A program made the position numbers and the translations under genes. The notes under the pieces are model-generated. The model saw only the letters and a list, made by a program, of their open reading frames with translations, ran no database searches and was not told the DNA's origin. Below, in pieces: positions 8,546-16,656 of a DNA stretch of 64,000 bases. The stretch comes from Propionicimonas sp. GTDB lineage: Bacteria > Actinomycetota > Actinomycetes > Propionibacteriales > Propionibacteriaceae. The DNA lies in NCBI RefSeq assembly GCF_029975155.1, contig NZ_JARKPQ010000139.1:28954-92953 (forward strand), in the 5' to 3' direction. Positions within the stretch are counted from its first letter, which is position 1, and every line of letters starts with the position of its first letter.

Positions 8546-8625
8546 CACCCACAGAGGCTGCCGAAACGTGCCGAAGCTGCCGAAGGTTCGGCAGCTTCGG
8601 CAACTTTCGGCAGCCTCTGTGGGTG
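8546..8625. repeat. Long TGCCGAAG inverted repeat between rhaM and rhaB
   Basis: Two 39-bp arms (8546-8584 and 8587-8625) separated by GG are complementary except at two positions. They contain several TGCCGAA/TTCGGCA units bounded by CACCCACAGAG and CTCTGTGGGTG. It lies directly after the rhaM stop, so it may end the importer operon transcript or protect its 3' end. Confidence 0.88.
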
Positions 8626-8654
8626 GCTGGAGGGGAGGTGGCGCCTGTGAGGGG

Positions 8655-8993
8655 TCAGTGGCCGCTCGCGGCGAGCTGGTCCTCGAGGTTGAACACTTCG
8701 TCGACGCGCTCCCAGGCCTCGTCGGGGGCACCCTCGGACGCGAACAGCCGGGACATCTCCGCCTGCCATGTCGCGTTGATCTCGGTGGCGGCGACCTTGG
8801 CCTGCGCCTCGTCGAGGTCGTCGGCCTCGCAGTAGCCGATCAGCAGGCCGTCCGGGCGCAGGAACAGCGAATAGTTGCGCCAGCCGGAGTCCCGTAGCGC
8901 CACCAGCAGTTCCGGCCAGACGGCGGCGTGCCGCGCCTTGTACTCGTCCAGCTTCGCCGGGTCCACGCGACCCAGCAGGCAGTACCTCGCCAT
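8655..8993 (-). CDS. rhaM: L-rhamnose mutarotase
   Basis: A 112-residue protein of the small RhaM/RhaU family, which interconverts the alpha and beta anomers of L-rhamnose before isomerisation. Seen: the KLDEYKARHAAVWPEL helix, the SLFLRPDGLLIGYCEADD strand region and a conserved late Trp (EAWERVDEVF). Length matches the usual 104-115 residues. It is the last gene after rhaI, separated from it by a 129-bp gap holding a perfect palindrome. Confidence 0.93.
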   Translation of the reverse strand: MARYCLLGRVDPAKLDEYKARHAAVWPELLVALRDSGWRNYSLFLRPDGLLIGYCEADDLDEAQAKVAATEINATWQAEMSRLFASEGAPDEAWERVDEVFNLEDQLAASGH

Positions 8994-9023
8994 CGAGCGC
9001 TCCCTCTCTCCTCAAACTCTTCA

Positions 9024-9071
9024 GCAAGGTGGACTGAGACCGTCGACGTCGACGGTCTCAGTCCACCTTGC
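9024..9071. repeat. 48-bp perfect palindrome between rhaI and rhaM
   Basis: The arm GCAAGGTGGACTGAGACCG continues into TCGAC and is followed by its exact reverse complement with no spacer (24 + 24 bp, centre 9047/9048). It is followed by a separate CCGGGGACGGTTCCGG motif (about 9094-9109) that also occurs near 61675. No other copy of the palindrome is seen here. Confidence 0.92.
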
Positions 9072-9122
9072 GCGGGTGGTGGGTGGACCGGAACCGGGGA
9101 CGGTTCCGGACTCGGTCCGAAC

Positions 9123-10289
9123 TCAGGCGCCCCAGCCGGCATGGGTGCCGCCGACGCGCTCCTCGGCGATCTTGGCGAGGTAGCCGGTGGCGGCGAAGGC
9201 CTTCATCGGGTCAGCCGGCAGACCGCGGGACTCCCGCCAGGCGGCCAGGTCGGCCCGCACGTCGGTGTAGAAGGCATCCATGAACACCTGGTTCGCGCCG
9301 AGCACGTCACCGGCGTCCTGCGCCTCCTTCAACGCGACCGCATCGACCAGCAAGGCCTTGGCGGTCATCTCCTGCACATTCAACACCGACCGGATCTGGC
9401 CAGGGATCTTGTCCTCCACGTTGTGACACTGGTCCAGCATGAACGCCACCGGCGAGCCCGGGCCATACCCGCCGCCACGAATCACCTCATACAGGATCCG
9501 GAACAACTGGAACGGATCCGCCGCACCCACGATCAGATCATCATCGGCATAGAACCGCGAGTTGAAGTCGAACGAACCCAACTTCCCCAGCCGCAACAAC
9601 TGCATCACGACGAACTCGATGTTCGTACCCGGCGCGTGATGCCCGGTATCCAGACACACCATCGCCTTGGGGCCCAACGTCGCGCACTGCACATACGAGG
9701 TGCCCCAGTCCGGCACATCGGTGTGATAGAACGCCGGCTCGAAGAACTTGTATTCCAACACCATCCGCTGCCCAGGCCCCAGCCGGTCATAGATCCTCGC
9801 CAAGCTGTCCGCCAGCCGGTCCTGCCGCCCCCGCAGATCGCCCTGGCCCGGATAGTTCGAGCCGTCGGCCAACCAGATCTTCAAATCACGCGACCCGGTC
9901 GCGTACATGATCTCGATGCACTCCAGATGATGGTCGACAGCCTTCTGCCGAACCACCGGATCCACATGGGTCAACGACCCGAACTTGTACGCCTCGTCCT
10001 GGAACGTGTTGGAGTTGACCGTGCCCAACGCCACACCCAGATCCCCGGCATAGGACGCGAGCGCCGCGTAGTCGTCCACCCTGTCCCACGGAATGTGCAG
10101 CGCCACCCTCGGCGCCAACCCGGTGAACCGGTGCACCTGCGCGGCATCGGCGAGCTTCTCCCGCACCGTCCGCGGCGTGCCCGGCGTACCGAACACCTTG
10201 AACCTGGTCCCCGAGTTCCCGAACGCCCAAGAAGGCAGCTCGATGGCCTGCAGGGCCAGCTGGTCAGTAATCGAATCAAACGTGGTCAT
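9123..10289 (-). CDS. rhaI: L-rhamnose isomerase
   Basis: A 388-residue xylose-isomerase-like TIM-barrel enzyme of the RhaI type (Pseudomonas stutzeri/Rhizobium family rather than E. coli RhaA) that converts L-rhamnose to L-rhamnulose. Seen: the metal and substrate residues in EYKFFEPAFYHTDVPDWG, CLDTGHHAPGTNIE and FDFNSRFYADDD. It sits directly after the importer binding-protein gene and before the mutarotase, giving uptake, anomer conversion and isomerisation in one transcript. Confidence 0.93.
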   Translation of the reverse strand: MTTFDSITDQLALQAIELPSWAFGNSGTRFKVFGTPGTPRTVREKLADAAQVHRFTGLAPRVALHIPWDRVDDYAALASYAGDLGVALGTVNSNTFQDEAYKFGSLTHVDPVVRQKAVDHHLECIEIMYATGSRDLKIWLADGSNYPGQGDLRGRQDRLADSLARIYDRLGPGQRMVLEYKFFEPAFYHTDVPDWGTSYVQCATLGPKAMVCLDTGHHAPGTNIEFVVMQLLRLGKLGSFDFNSRFYADDDLIVGAADPFQLFRILYEVIRGGGYGPGSPVAFMLDQCHNVEDKIPGQIRSVLNVQEMTAKALLVDAVALKEAQDAGDVLGANQVFMDAFYTDVRADLAAWRESRGLPADPMKAFAATGYLAKIAEERVGGTHAGWGA

Positions 10290-10330
10290 CTCGGGGTTCT
10301 CTTCTTGCAGTGATGATGTCGAGCAGGGGT

Positions 10331-10366
10331 GCCGTGGCGCCCGGCTGTGGGGCCGGGCGCCACGGC
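10331..10366 (-). terminator. Strong hairpin between rhaS and rhaI
   Basis: GCCGTGGCGCCCGGC and its perfect complement (15-bp stem, 6-nt loop) lie right after the rhaS stop. With no T-run and an in-operon position, it is more likely a partial terminator or 3'-end stabiliser that keeps binding-protein mRNA abundant than a full terminator. Confidence 0.7.
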
Positions 10367-10375
10367 CCTGACAAC

Positions 10376-11413
10376 TCAGAAGTTGAAGTTGTCGATGTTG
10401 TCGGCGTTGAACTTGTACGGATCGCCGAGCAGGACGGTCTGGTCGGCCCCCACGGTGTAGGCGCCGAGCTTGCCGGCGGTGAACTTGTCACCCTCGGCGC
10501 CGGTGATGGTGCCGTCAGCCAGTGCCTTGATGGCGAACACGGTCAGGTAGCCCAGATCCTCGGGGTTCCACAGGGCGAACTCCTTCACGGTGCCGTCCTT
10601 GACGAACGCCCGCATGTCGTTCGGGGTGCCGAGACCGGTGACCATGACCTTGCCCTTGGCGTCCGAGGTGGACACGTAGCGGGCAGCGGCCGCGATACCG
10701 ACCGTGGTCGGCGCGACGATCACCTTCAGCTTCGGGTGCTTCTGCAGCAGCGACGCGGTCTCGTCGAACGACTTCTGGTCCTGGTCGTCGCCGTAGGCGA
10801 CCTCGACCAGCTTGATGTCGGGGTGGTTGGCCTTCAGATCGGCCTTCATCGCGTCGATCCAGGCGTTCTGGTTGGTCGCGTTCGCCGTGGCCGACAGGAT
10901 CGCGATCTCGCCCGAACCGCCGGACTGGTCGACGGCCATCTCCACCAGCACCTTCGCGATGCCCTCGGACGTGGCCTGGTTGATGAACAGGTCGCGGCAG
11001 GTCGGCGCGTCGGAGTCGAAGGTCACGACCTTCACCCCGGCCGCCTGGGCTGCCTTGACCGAGTCGCACAGCGCGGTCTGGTCGTTCGCGGACAGCGCGA
11101 TCGCGGACACCTTCTGCTGGGTCGCGGTCTCGATGTACTGCACCTGGGCGTCGGCGGCAGCCTCGGCCGGTCCGACCTGCTCGGTGGTGGCGCCGATCTC
11201 CTTCGCGGCCGCCTCCATGCCCTTGGTCGAGGTGTCGAAGTACGGGTTGCCCAGGTTCTTCGGCAGGATCGTGATCTTCAGGTCGCCAGCAGCCGAGCCC
11301 GGGGTGTCGGAGGCACCGGCCGCCGGCGTCCCGGTGACGGTGGGCGTCGTGCAGGCGCTCATCAGCACCAAGGCAGCGGCCGACAGCGCGACCGCGGTCT
11401 TCGTGAACTTCAT
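10376..11413 (-). CDS. rhaS: Rhamnose ABC transporter substrate-binding lipoprotein
   Basis: A 345-residue periplasmic-binding-protein-like (type 1, ribose-binding fold) protein. The start at 11413 gives MKFTKTAVALSAAALVLMSAC, a lipoprotein signal with lipobox LMSAC, so it is anchored to the outer face of the membrane. The mature part contains KNLGNPYFDTSTKGMEAAA and the late GLGTPNDMRAFV, typical of rhamnose binding proteins. It follows the two permease genes and precedes rhaI. The reading frame continues upstream into permease sequence but the lipoprotein start fixes the gene. Confidence 0.93.
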   Translation of the reverse strand: MKFTKTAVALSAAALVLMSACTTPTVTGTPAAGASDTPGSAAGDLKITILPKNLGNPYFDTSTKGMEAAAKEIGATTEQVGPAEAAADAQVQYIETATQQKVSAIALSANDQTALCDSVKAAQAAGVKVVTFDSDAPTCRDLFINQATSEGIAKVLVEMAVDQSGGSGEIAILSATANATNQNAWIDAMKADLKANHPDIKLVEVAYGDDQDQKSFDETASLLQKHPKLKVIVAPTTVGIAAAARYVSTSDAKGKVMVTGLGTPNDMRAFVKDGTVKEFALWNPEDLGYLTVFAIKALADGTITGAEGDKFTAGKLGAYTVGADQTVLLGDPYKFNADNIDNFNF

Positions 11414-11517
11414 AGCAGGTTCCTTTCGGTTGTGGCCCACCAGACCGGCGTTGGCGCAGTGGGACAGTTGGTTGGGGAGTGACCCCCTGTGGACGGGGTT
11501 GCCCCCGCTGATTTCGC

Positions 11518-12543
11518 CTAGCCCCCGGCTGTCGCCGAGGTGGGTTTGACTCTCCGGTTCTGGATCCAGGTGATCAGTGAGCCGGCCACCACTGAACCGA
11601 TCAGCAGCACGCCGGTGATGATCTTGATGACCTCGGCGGTCACGCCGACCAGTCGCAACGCGCTCGAGAGCGCGCCGATCAGCAGGACGCCGGCGACGAC
11701 GCCGTGCAGCGCCCCGATGCCGCCGAACACCGACACTCCGCCCAGCACGACGGCCGCGATCACCTGCAGTTCGAGGCCGTCGCCCACGTCGCCACGGGCG
11801 GTGCCGCGCAGCAGGGTCCAGTAGATGCCGCCCATCGCCGAGAGGGTGCCGGCGAGGACGAACAGGATCGTCCGCGTGCGTTCCCGGTTGACCCCGGAGA
11901 AGGCGGCGGCCTCGGAGTTCAGGCCGATCGCGTACACCCCGCGGCCGAACCGGGTGAAGTGGAGGACGTAGACGAAGGCCGCCAGCAGCAGCACGAAGAT
12001 CACGATGATGAACGGGATCCCGGTGTGGCCGATCTCGTACTTGGTGAGGTCCGTCCAGGCCTGCGGGAACTTGGTGATGGTCGAGGTGCCGAGCAGGCCG
12101 ACAGCGATGCCGCGGAACAGGGCCATCGTGCCGATCGTCACCGCCAGTGCGGGCAGTCCGATCCTGGTGACCAGCAGGCCGTTGAGCAGGCCGCCGGCCG
12201 CGCCGACGACCAGCACGATCACCATCGCGAGCTCGAACGGCACGCCGGACGCGTACAGCAGGCCGAGCAGCGAGCAGGACAGGCCGACCATCGAGCCCAC
12301 CGAGATGTCGATGTCGCCGGTGATCATCACCAGCGCCATCGGCAGCGCGATGATCAGCGTCGCGAACATGTCGCGCAGCAGGTTGTAGGCGGTGAGCCGG
12401 TCGGCGAAGTAGGGGACGGCGATACTGGCGACCAGCAGCGTGACCGCGAGCAGCGCGACGATCGCCATCTCGCGGGTCAGGAAGACCCGCTTCCACAGTG
12501 GCTGGCCGTAGTCGGGGTAGGCCTGGACGGCGACGGCGCTCAC
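11518..12543 (-). CDS. rhaQ: Rhamnose ABC transporter permease
   Basis: A 341-residue inner-membrane permease of the ribose/autoinducer-2 class with about eight to ten hydrophobic segments and the GDIDISVGSMVGLS and GGVSVFGGIGALHG motifs typical of this family. The GTG start (12543) overlaps the stop of the upstream permease (GTGA), a coupling arrangement. It pairs with rhaP to form the heterodimeric channel. Confidence 0.92.
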   Translation of the reverse strand: MSAVAVQAYPDYGQPLWKRVFLTREMAIVALLAVTLLVASIAVPYFADRLTAYNLLRDMFATLIIALPMALVMITGDIDISVGSMVGLSCSLLGLLYASGVPFELAMVIVLVVGAAGGLLNGLLVTRIGLPALAVTIGTMALFRGIAVGLLGTSTITKFPQAWTDLTKYEIGHTGIPFIIVIFVLLLAAFVYVLHFTRFGRGVYAIGLNSEAAAFSGVNRERTRTILFVLAGTLSAMGGIYWTLLRGTARGDVGDGLELQVIAAVVLGGVSVFGGIGALHGVVAGVLLIGALSSALRLVGVTAEVIKIITGVLLIGSVVAGSLITWIQNRRVKPTSATAGG

Positions 12544-13574
12544 GGCTCCATCCTTTCCGCGATCAGCTTTCGTTTCTGCCGGTCGGCGAGCACCCGGTCG
12601 AGGATGATCGCGCCGAGGATCAGGGCGCCGACGACTGCGCGCTGCCAGAACGACTGGATGCCGAGGACGGGCAGCGCGGAGTTGATCGTGGCCAGCAGGA
12701 TGGCGCCGAAGGCGGCACCGATCACCGTCCCGGAGCCGCCGGTGATCGCCACGCCGCCGATCACCGCGGCGCCGATCGCCTGCAGTTCGTAGCCGGTGCC
12801 GGCGTTGGACGCAATCGTGCCATAGCGGGCGGCAAACATGACGCCGGCCAGGCCGGCCATGGCGCCCGAGACCACGAAGGACATCAGCATCCGCTGCCGG
12901 ACCGGCAGGCCGTACAGCTCGGCCGCCTCGGGAGCGGACCCGATCGCGTACAGCTCGCGGCCGGAGCGGGTGTTGTGGAGGTACCAGGCGGCGACCAGCA
13001 GCACCACGACCGCGAGGATCGTGAGCGCCGGGATCCCGACCACCTGCGCGTTGCCGAAGGCCAGGAAGTCCTGACCCATCTGGGAGGCGTTGATCCGGGT
13101 CGAGCCGGCCCAGAGGATGTTGATGCCGCGGAAGATGTACATCGTGCCGAGCGTGATCACCATGCCGGGCACCTTGGCCACGGCGACCAGGCCGCCGTTC
13201 AGCAGTCCGAGCAGCCCGCCGAACGCGGTGCCGAGCAGGAACGCGACCACTGCCGGCATCGAGGGCCAGGCGATGTAGACCGAGCCCACCAGGAAGGCGG
13301 TGAGCCCCATGGTCGAGCCCACCGAGAGGTCGACCGAGCGGGTGATGATCACGAACGCGACGCCGATCGCCAGCACCATGTAGATCGCCGGGTTCAGCAG
13401 CAGGTTGCGCCACCCGTCCGCGCTGAAGACGAAGGTCGGGCTGACCGCGGCGGTGGCCACCACCATGAGCAGGAAGGCCGCCAGGATCGAGGTCTCCCGC
13501 CGGCGCAGCAGGCCGAGCAGGCGGCTGCCGACGCCGGCGGTGCCGACGTGGGCAAGGGTCACCTCGGTGCTCAT
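12540..13574 (-). CDS. rhaP: Rhamnose ABC transporter permease
   Basis: A 344-residue permease with VDLSVGSTMGLTAFLVGSVY and GGVAITGGSGTVIGAAFG, homologous to rhaQ. Its ATG overlaps by 4 nt not the ATPase gene but a 22-codon mini-cistron created by a repeat element (13571-13639), which in turn overlaps the ATPase stop. The two permeases and the ATPase would form the membrane importer with the lipoprotein rhaS. Confidence 0.92.
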   Translation of the reverse strand: MSTEVTLAHVGTAGVGSRLLGLLRRRETSILAAFLLMVVATAAVSPTFVFSADGWRNLLLNPAIYMVLAIGVAFVIITRSVDLSVGSTMGLTAFLVGSVYIAWPSMPAVVAFLLGTAFGGLLGLLNGGLVAVAKVPGMVITLGTMYIFRGINILWAGSTRINASQMGQDFLAFGNAQVVGIPALTILAVVVLLVAAWYLHNTRSGRELYAIGSAPEAAELYGLPVRQRMLMSFVVSGAMAGLAGVMFAARYGTIASNAGTGYELQAIGAAVIGGVAITGGSGTVIGAAFGAILLATINSALPVLGIQSFWQRAVVGALILGAIILDRVLADRQKRKLIAERMEP

Positions 13575-13639
13575 GCGGGGTCCCCGCGGAGTTGTTCGGG
13601 GGAGCGCAGCGGAGGAGAAGAACTCTGTGGGGTGCTCAT
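13571..13639 (-). CDS. 22-codon mini-cistron made by a repeat element (rhaT-rhaP junction)
   Basis: An ORF of 22 residues starts MSTPQSSSPPLRS and ends LRGDPA. Its ATG overlaps the rhaT stop (ATGA) and its TGA overlaps the rhaP ATG (ATGA). A 56-nt core is nearly identical to the one at 57450-57507, where an equally long ORF in a different frame bridges two unrelated genes. The core is free of stops in all six frames. The ATGAGCACC at its 5' end is also present at the rhaP start, as if the junction had been duplicated. The role may be to preserve coupled translation across an inserted sequence; whether the peptide has a function is unknown. Confidence 0.6.
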   Translation of the reverse strand: MSTPQSSSPPLRSPEQLRGDPA

Positions 13640-15153
13640 GCCGAGACCTCCTCGGGGGCGTGGGTGGCGGCGAACATGACCGTCTCGGGGGTGGCCTCGG
13701 CGCGGGTGAGTTCGGCGGTGAGGCGTCCCTCGTGCATGACGAGGACGCGGTCGGCCATCCCGAGGACTTCGGGCAGCTCGGACGAGATCATCAGGATCGC
13801 CAGCCCCTCACCGGCCAGCTCCGACATGCGGCGGTGCACCTCGGACTTCGTGCCCACGTCGATGCCGCGGGTGGGCTCGTCGATGATCAGCAGGGCCGGG
13901 TGGGTGGCCAGCCACTTGGCGAGGACGACCTTCTGCTGGTTGCCGCCCGAGAGCGTGCCGGCCTGTGTGTCGAGCGCCGCGCACTTCACCTCGAGCGCCC
14001 GCGCCCATTCCTGCGCGGCCGCGTTCTCGGCCCTGCGGGTGATCACGCCACCACGAACCAGCCTGCCGCGGATGGCGTCGGTGATGTTGGTGGCGATCGC
14101 AGCTTCGAGGACGAGGCCCTGCTGCCGGCGGTCCTCGGGGACGAAGCCGATCCCGGCCTTCATCGCTTCCGCCGGGTTGCTCCTGGGCAGCGGGGCGCCC
14201 TTCAGCCGGACTTCCCCGTCGATGTACGGGTCCACCCCGAAGACCGCGCGCGCGACCTCGGACCGTCCGGCCCCGACCAGTCCGGCCAGGGCGACGATCT
14301 CGCCGGCCCGGACGTCGAAGCTGATGTCGGCGAATAGACCGGGCGAGGTGAGCCCGCGAACCTCGAGCACCGGGTCACCGATCGGCGCCTCGATCTTCGG
14401 AAAGAGCTCGTTGACGTCGCGGCCGACCATCATCCGCACGATCGCCGGGACGTTGGTCGCCGCCGTCGGCACGGTCGAGATGTAGCTGCCGTCCCGCATC
14501 ACGGTGATCGTGTCGCAGAGCGAGAACACCTCGTCGAAGCGGTGAGAGATGAACATCAGCGCGCGGCCCTCGTCGCGCAGGCTGCGGGCGACCGCGAACA
14601 GCCGCTCCACCTCGACACCGGACAGGGCCGCGGTGGGCTCGTCCATGATCATGACCTTGGCATCGAGGGAGATCGCCTTGGCGATCTCGATGATCTGCTG
14701 GTCGGCGATCGACAATCCCTGCGCCGGGCGGTCGGGGTCGATTGACACGCCCAGCCGCTGCATCAGCTGCAGCACCTCGGCGCGCATCGCGGCCCGGTCG
14801 ATCCGGCCGAACCGTCCCACGGGCTGACGCCCCATGAAGACGTTCTCGGTCACCGACAGGTCGGGGAACAGCGTCGGCTCCTGGTAGATCACCGCGATGC
14901 CGGCGGCCTTGGACTCGGCGGTGGAACGGAAGTTGACCGGCCGCCCTTCGAGCTCGAAGGTGCCGGTGTCCCGGTGGTAGAGCCCCGCCATGATCTTGAC
15001 CAGCGTCGACTTGCCGGCACCGTTCTCGCCGACCACGGCGTGGATGGAGTGGGCGCGCAGGGTCAGGTCCGCGTTCCGCAGAGCCACCACGGCCCCGAAG
15101 CTCTTGGAGACGCCCTTGAGTTCGAGTACCGGGCTTGCGTCGTTACTCTGCAT
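13636..15153 (-). CDS. rhaT: Rhamnose ABC transporter ATP-binding protein
   Basis: A 505-residue protein with two ABC ATPase halves, as in sugar importers of the RbsA/MglA type. The first half has Walker A GENGAGKST and the LSIADQQ signature; the second half has the LSGGNQQKVVLAKWL signature and IIDEPTRGID Walker B. The second Walker A is degenerate (GLVGAGRSE), as usual in this family. The ATG at 15153 has GGAGG 5 nt upstream and is preferred over an in-frame ATG at 15183 that overlaps the operator. It is the first gene of the importer operon, behind a double LacI-type operator. Confidence 0.94.
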   Translation of the reverse strand: MQSNDASPVLELKGVSKSFGAVVALRNADLTLRAHSIHAVVGENGAGKSTLVKIMAGLYHRDTGTFELEGRPVNFRSTAESKAAGIAVIYQEPTLFPDLSVTENVFMGRQPVGRFGRIDRAAMRAEVLQLMQRLGVSIDPDRPAQGLSIADQQIIEIAKAISLDAKVMIMDEPTAALSGVEVERLFAVARSLRDEGRALMFISHRFDEVFSLCDTITVMRDGSYISTVPTAATNVPAIVRMMVGRDVNELFPKIEAPIGDPVLEVRGLTSPGLFADISFDVRAGEIVALAGLVGAGRSEVARAVFGVDPYIDGEVRLKGAPLPRSNPAEAMKAGIGFVPEDRRQQGLVLEAAIATNITDAIRGRLVRGGVITRRAENAAAQEWARALEVKCAALDTQAGTLSGGNQQKVVLAKWLATHPALLIIDEPTRGIDVGTKSEVHRRMSELAGEGLAILMISSELPEVLGMADRVLVMHEGRLTAELTRAEATPETVMFAATHAPEEVSA

Positions 15154-15169
15154 CGGGCCTCCGTTGGCG

Positions 15170-15196
15170 TTGAAACGTTCCATACGAACGATTCAA
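15170..15196. promoter_or_regulatory. Double LacI-family operator before rhaT
   Basis: Two overlapping sites, TTGAAACGTTCCAT (15170-15183) and TACGAACGATTCAA (15183-15196), have centres 13 bp apart. Both match the operators before rhaB and the FGGY kinase. They lie between the LacI regulator gene (downstream end) and rhaT and probably repress the importer operon without rhamnose. Confidence 0.75.
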
Positions 15197-15223
15197 GACA
15201 CTACGCACGCAGAGCGCGCGATG

Positions 15224-16270
15224 TCAACCCTTCCGGCGACTCCGGGGTTGGGTCGAGCGACGGGCCACCAGCTGCGGAGTGAACCGGACCGCCTCGTGCT
15301 GGTGCGGACGGCCGCCGTCCGCGGCCTCGATCTCCCTGGTCAACAATTCAGCGGACTTGCGTCCGATGTCCTCACGCGGCTGCCGGATCGACGACAGCGG
15401 GACGGCGGCGGCCGCGGCGAACGCGATGTCGTCGTAGCCGATGATCGCGATGTCGTCCGGCACCCGCAGGCCTGCGGTGACGAAGCCCTGCAGCAGGCCG
15501 ATCGCGACGAGGTCACAGGCCGCGAACACCGCCGTCGGCCGCTCGGCCTCAGCCAACGCGGCGATCTCGCCCGCGCCGCTGACCCCGTCCGCGATTCCGA
15601 GAGCCGGCGTGCTCACCGCCAGCAACGAGACCCCGTCGCCGGCCTGCTCCACCGCCAGCTCCATCCCGCGGCGGCGGTCGCGCACCTGGGCGAGCGAACT
15701 GGGGCCGCCGACGAAGGCGAGCCGTTGATGACCCTGGTCCAGCAGGTGCTGGCCCGCCAGCCGGCCGCCGGCGAGGTCGTCCACACCGACCGAGCAGAAG
15801 TCCGCCCCGCTGCCGACCCGGTCGACCAGCACCACGGGGATTCCCCGTTGGCGCAGCCGCAGCACGCGCTCGGCACTGTCCTCGATCGGAGCGAACAGCA
15901 CTCCGCCGACCCGCTGCTGTTCGAACCGCTCCAGCAGGGTGAGTTCGCGGTCGGGATTCTGGTCACTGTTGCCGATGTGCACGGAGTACTGCTGCTCGTA
16001 GAGCAGTTCCTCCGCACCTCTGGCGACGTCGGTGAAGAACGGGTTGGCGATGTCCATCACCACCATGCCGATCGATCGGCTGCGGCCCGCGCGGAGCTGG
16101 CGGGCCGACTCGTTGGGCACCCAGCCGAGCTTGTCGATCGCGTCCTGCACACGCTGCCTGGTGGCGTCCGACACTCGCTCCGGAGAATTCAACACATTGG
16201 AGACCGTGCCCACCGACACCCGCGCGAGCGTCGCAACATCGCGCATGCTCACCGAGCTTCTGCTGCTCAT
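15224..16270 (-). CDS. LacI-family transcriptional regulator of the rhamnose genes
   Basis: A 348-residue regulator: N-terminal LacI helix-turn-helix (MRDVATLARVSVGTVSNVLN, followed by the SPERVSDATR hinge helix region) and a periplasmic-binding-protein-like effector domain. The ATG at 16270 has GAGGG at a normal distance; a GTG at 16297 would add nine residues. It is encoded directly upstream of the importer operon on the same strand. An operator-like site at 16322 suggests autoregulation. It is inferred to sense rhamnose or a catabolite and bind the TTGAA-N4-TTCAA-type sites of this locus. Confidence 0.9.
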   Translation of the reverse strand: MSSRSSVSMRDVATLARVSVGTVSNVLNSPERVSDATRQRVQDAIDKLGWVPNESARQLRAGRSRSIGMVVMDIANPFFTDVARGAEELLYEQQYSVHIGNSDQNPDRELTLLERFEQQRVGGVLFAPIEDSAERVLRLRQRGIPVVLVDRVGSGADFCSVGVDDLAGGRLAGQHLLDQGHQRLAFVGGPSSLAQVRDRRRGMELAVEQAGDGVSLLAVSTPALGIADGVSGAGEIAALAEAERPTAVFAACDLVAIGLLQGFVTAGLRVPDDIAIIGYDDIAFAAAAAVPLSSIRQPREDIGRKSAELLTREIEAADGGRPHQHEAVRFTPQLVARRSTQPRSRRKG

Positions 16271-16321
16271 CGCCATTCCCTCGTCGCCGTTGGTCACGAT
16301 TAGATCACAAAAACCGATTCA

Positions 16322-16335
16322 TTGAACCGTATCAG
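16322..16335. promoter_or_regulatory. Operator-like site upstream of the LacI regulator gene
   Basis: TTGAACCGTATCAG matches the rhaB operator at most positions, with a nearby second half-site CGATTCAT at 16315. Both are just upstream of the regulator's start codons, consistent with autorepression. Confidence 0.55.
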
Positions 16336-16400
16336 TGGATCACGTTTGACCGGCCGCCCACCATCGCTCGTCGAGCCTGTCGAGACGCCACTACCCCTTC

Positions 16401-16641
16401 CGTCATCCTGGCGAACGCCGGGATCCCCGACACCCGACCGGCAACGCACGTCACGGGATCCCGGATCAAGCCCGGGACGACGACGGATCAAGCCCGGGAC
16501 GACGCGATTCCCCTTCCGTCATCCCGGCGAACGCCGGGATCCCGGTCACCCGACCGGCAACGCACGTCACGGGATCCCGGATCAAGCCCGGGATGACGAC
16601 GGATCAAGCCCGGGACGACGACGGATCAAGCCGGGATGACG
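16401..16641. repeat. Two tandem 116-bp composite palindromic repeats
   Basis: Each unit (starting 16401 and 16517) has a GTCATCCYGGCGAACGCCGG palindrome, a spacer containing CGACCGGCAACGCACGTCAC, and a GGGATCCCGGATCAAGCCCGG palindrome followed by one or more GACGACGGATCAAGCCCGGG partial units. The right-hand palindrome is further amplified at the end of copy 2. It fills the gap between the LacI regulator and the SppA-like gene. A CTCGTCGAGCCTGTCGAGACG repeat (16367-16387) precedes it. Confidence 0.88.
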
Positions 16642-16656
16642 ACGGGGACGGACGCC

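Noticed and set aside
9094..9109. CCGGGGACGGTTCCGG as an operator
   Set aside because: It recurs in unrelated intergenic repeats near 61675 and 45076, so it is more likely repeat sequence.
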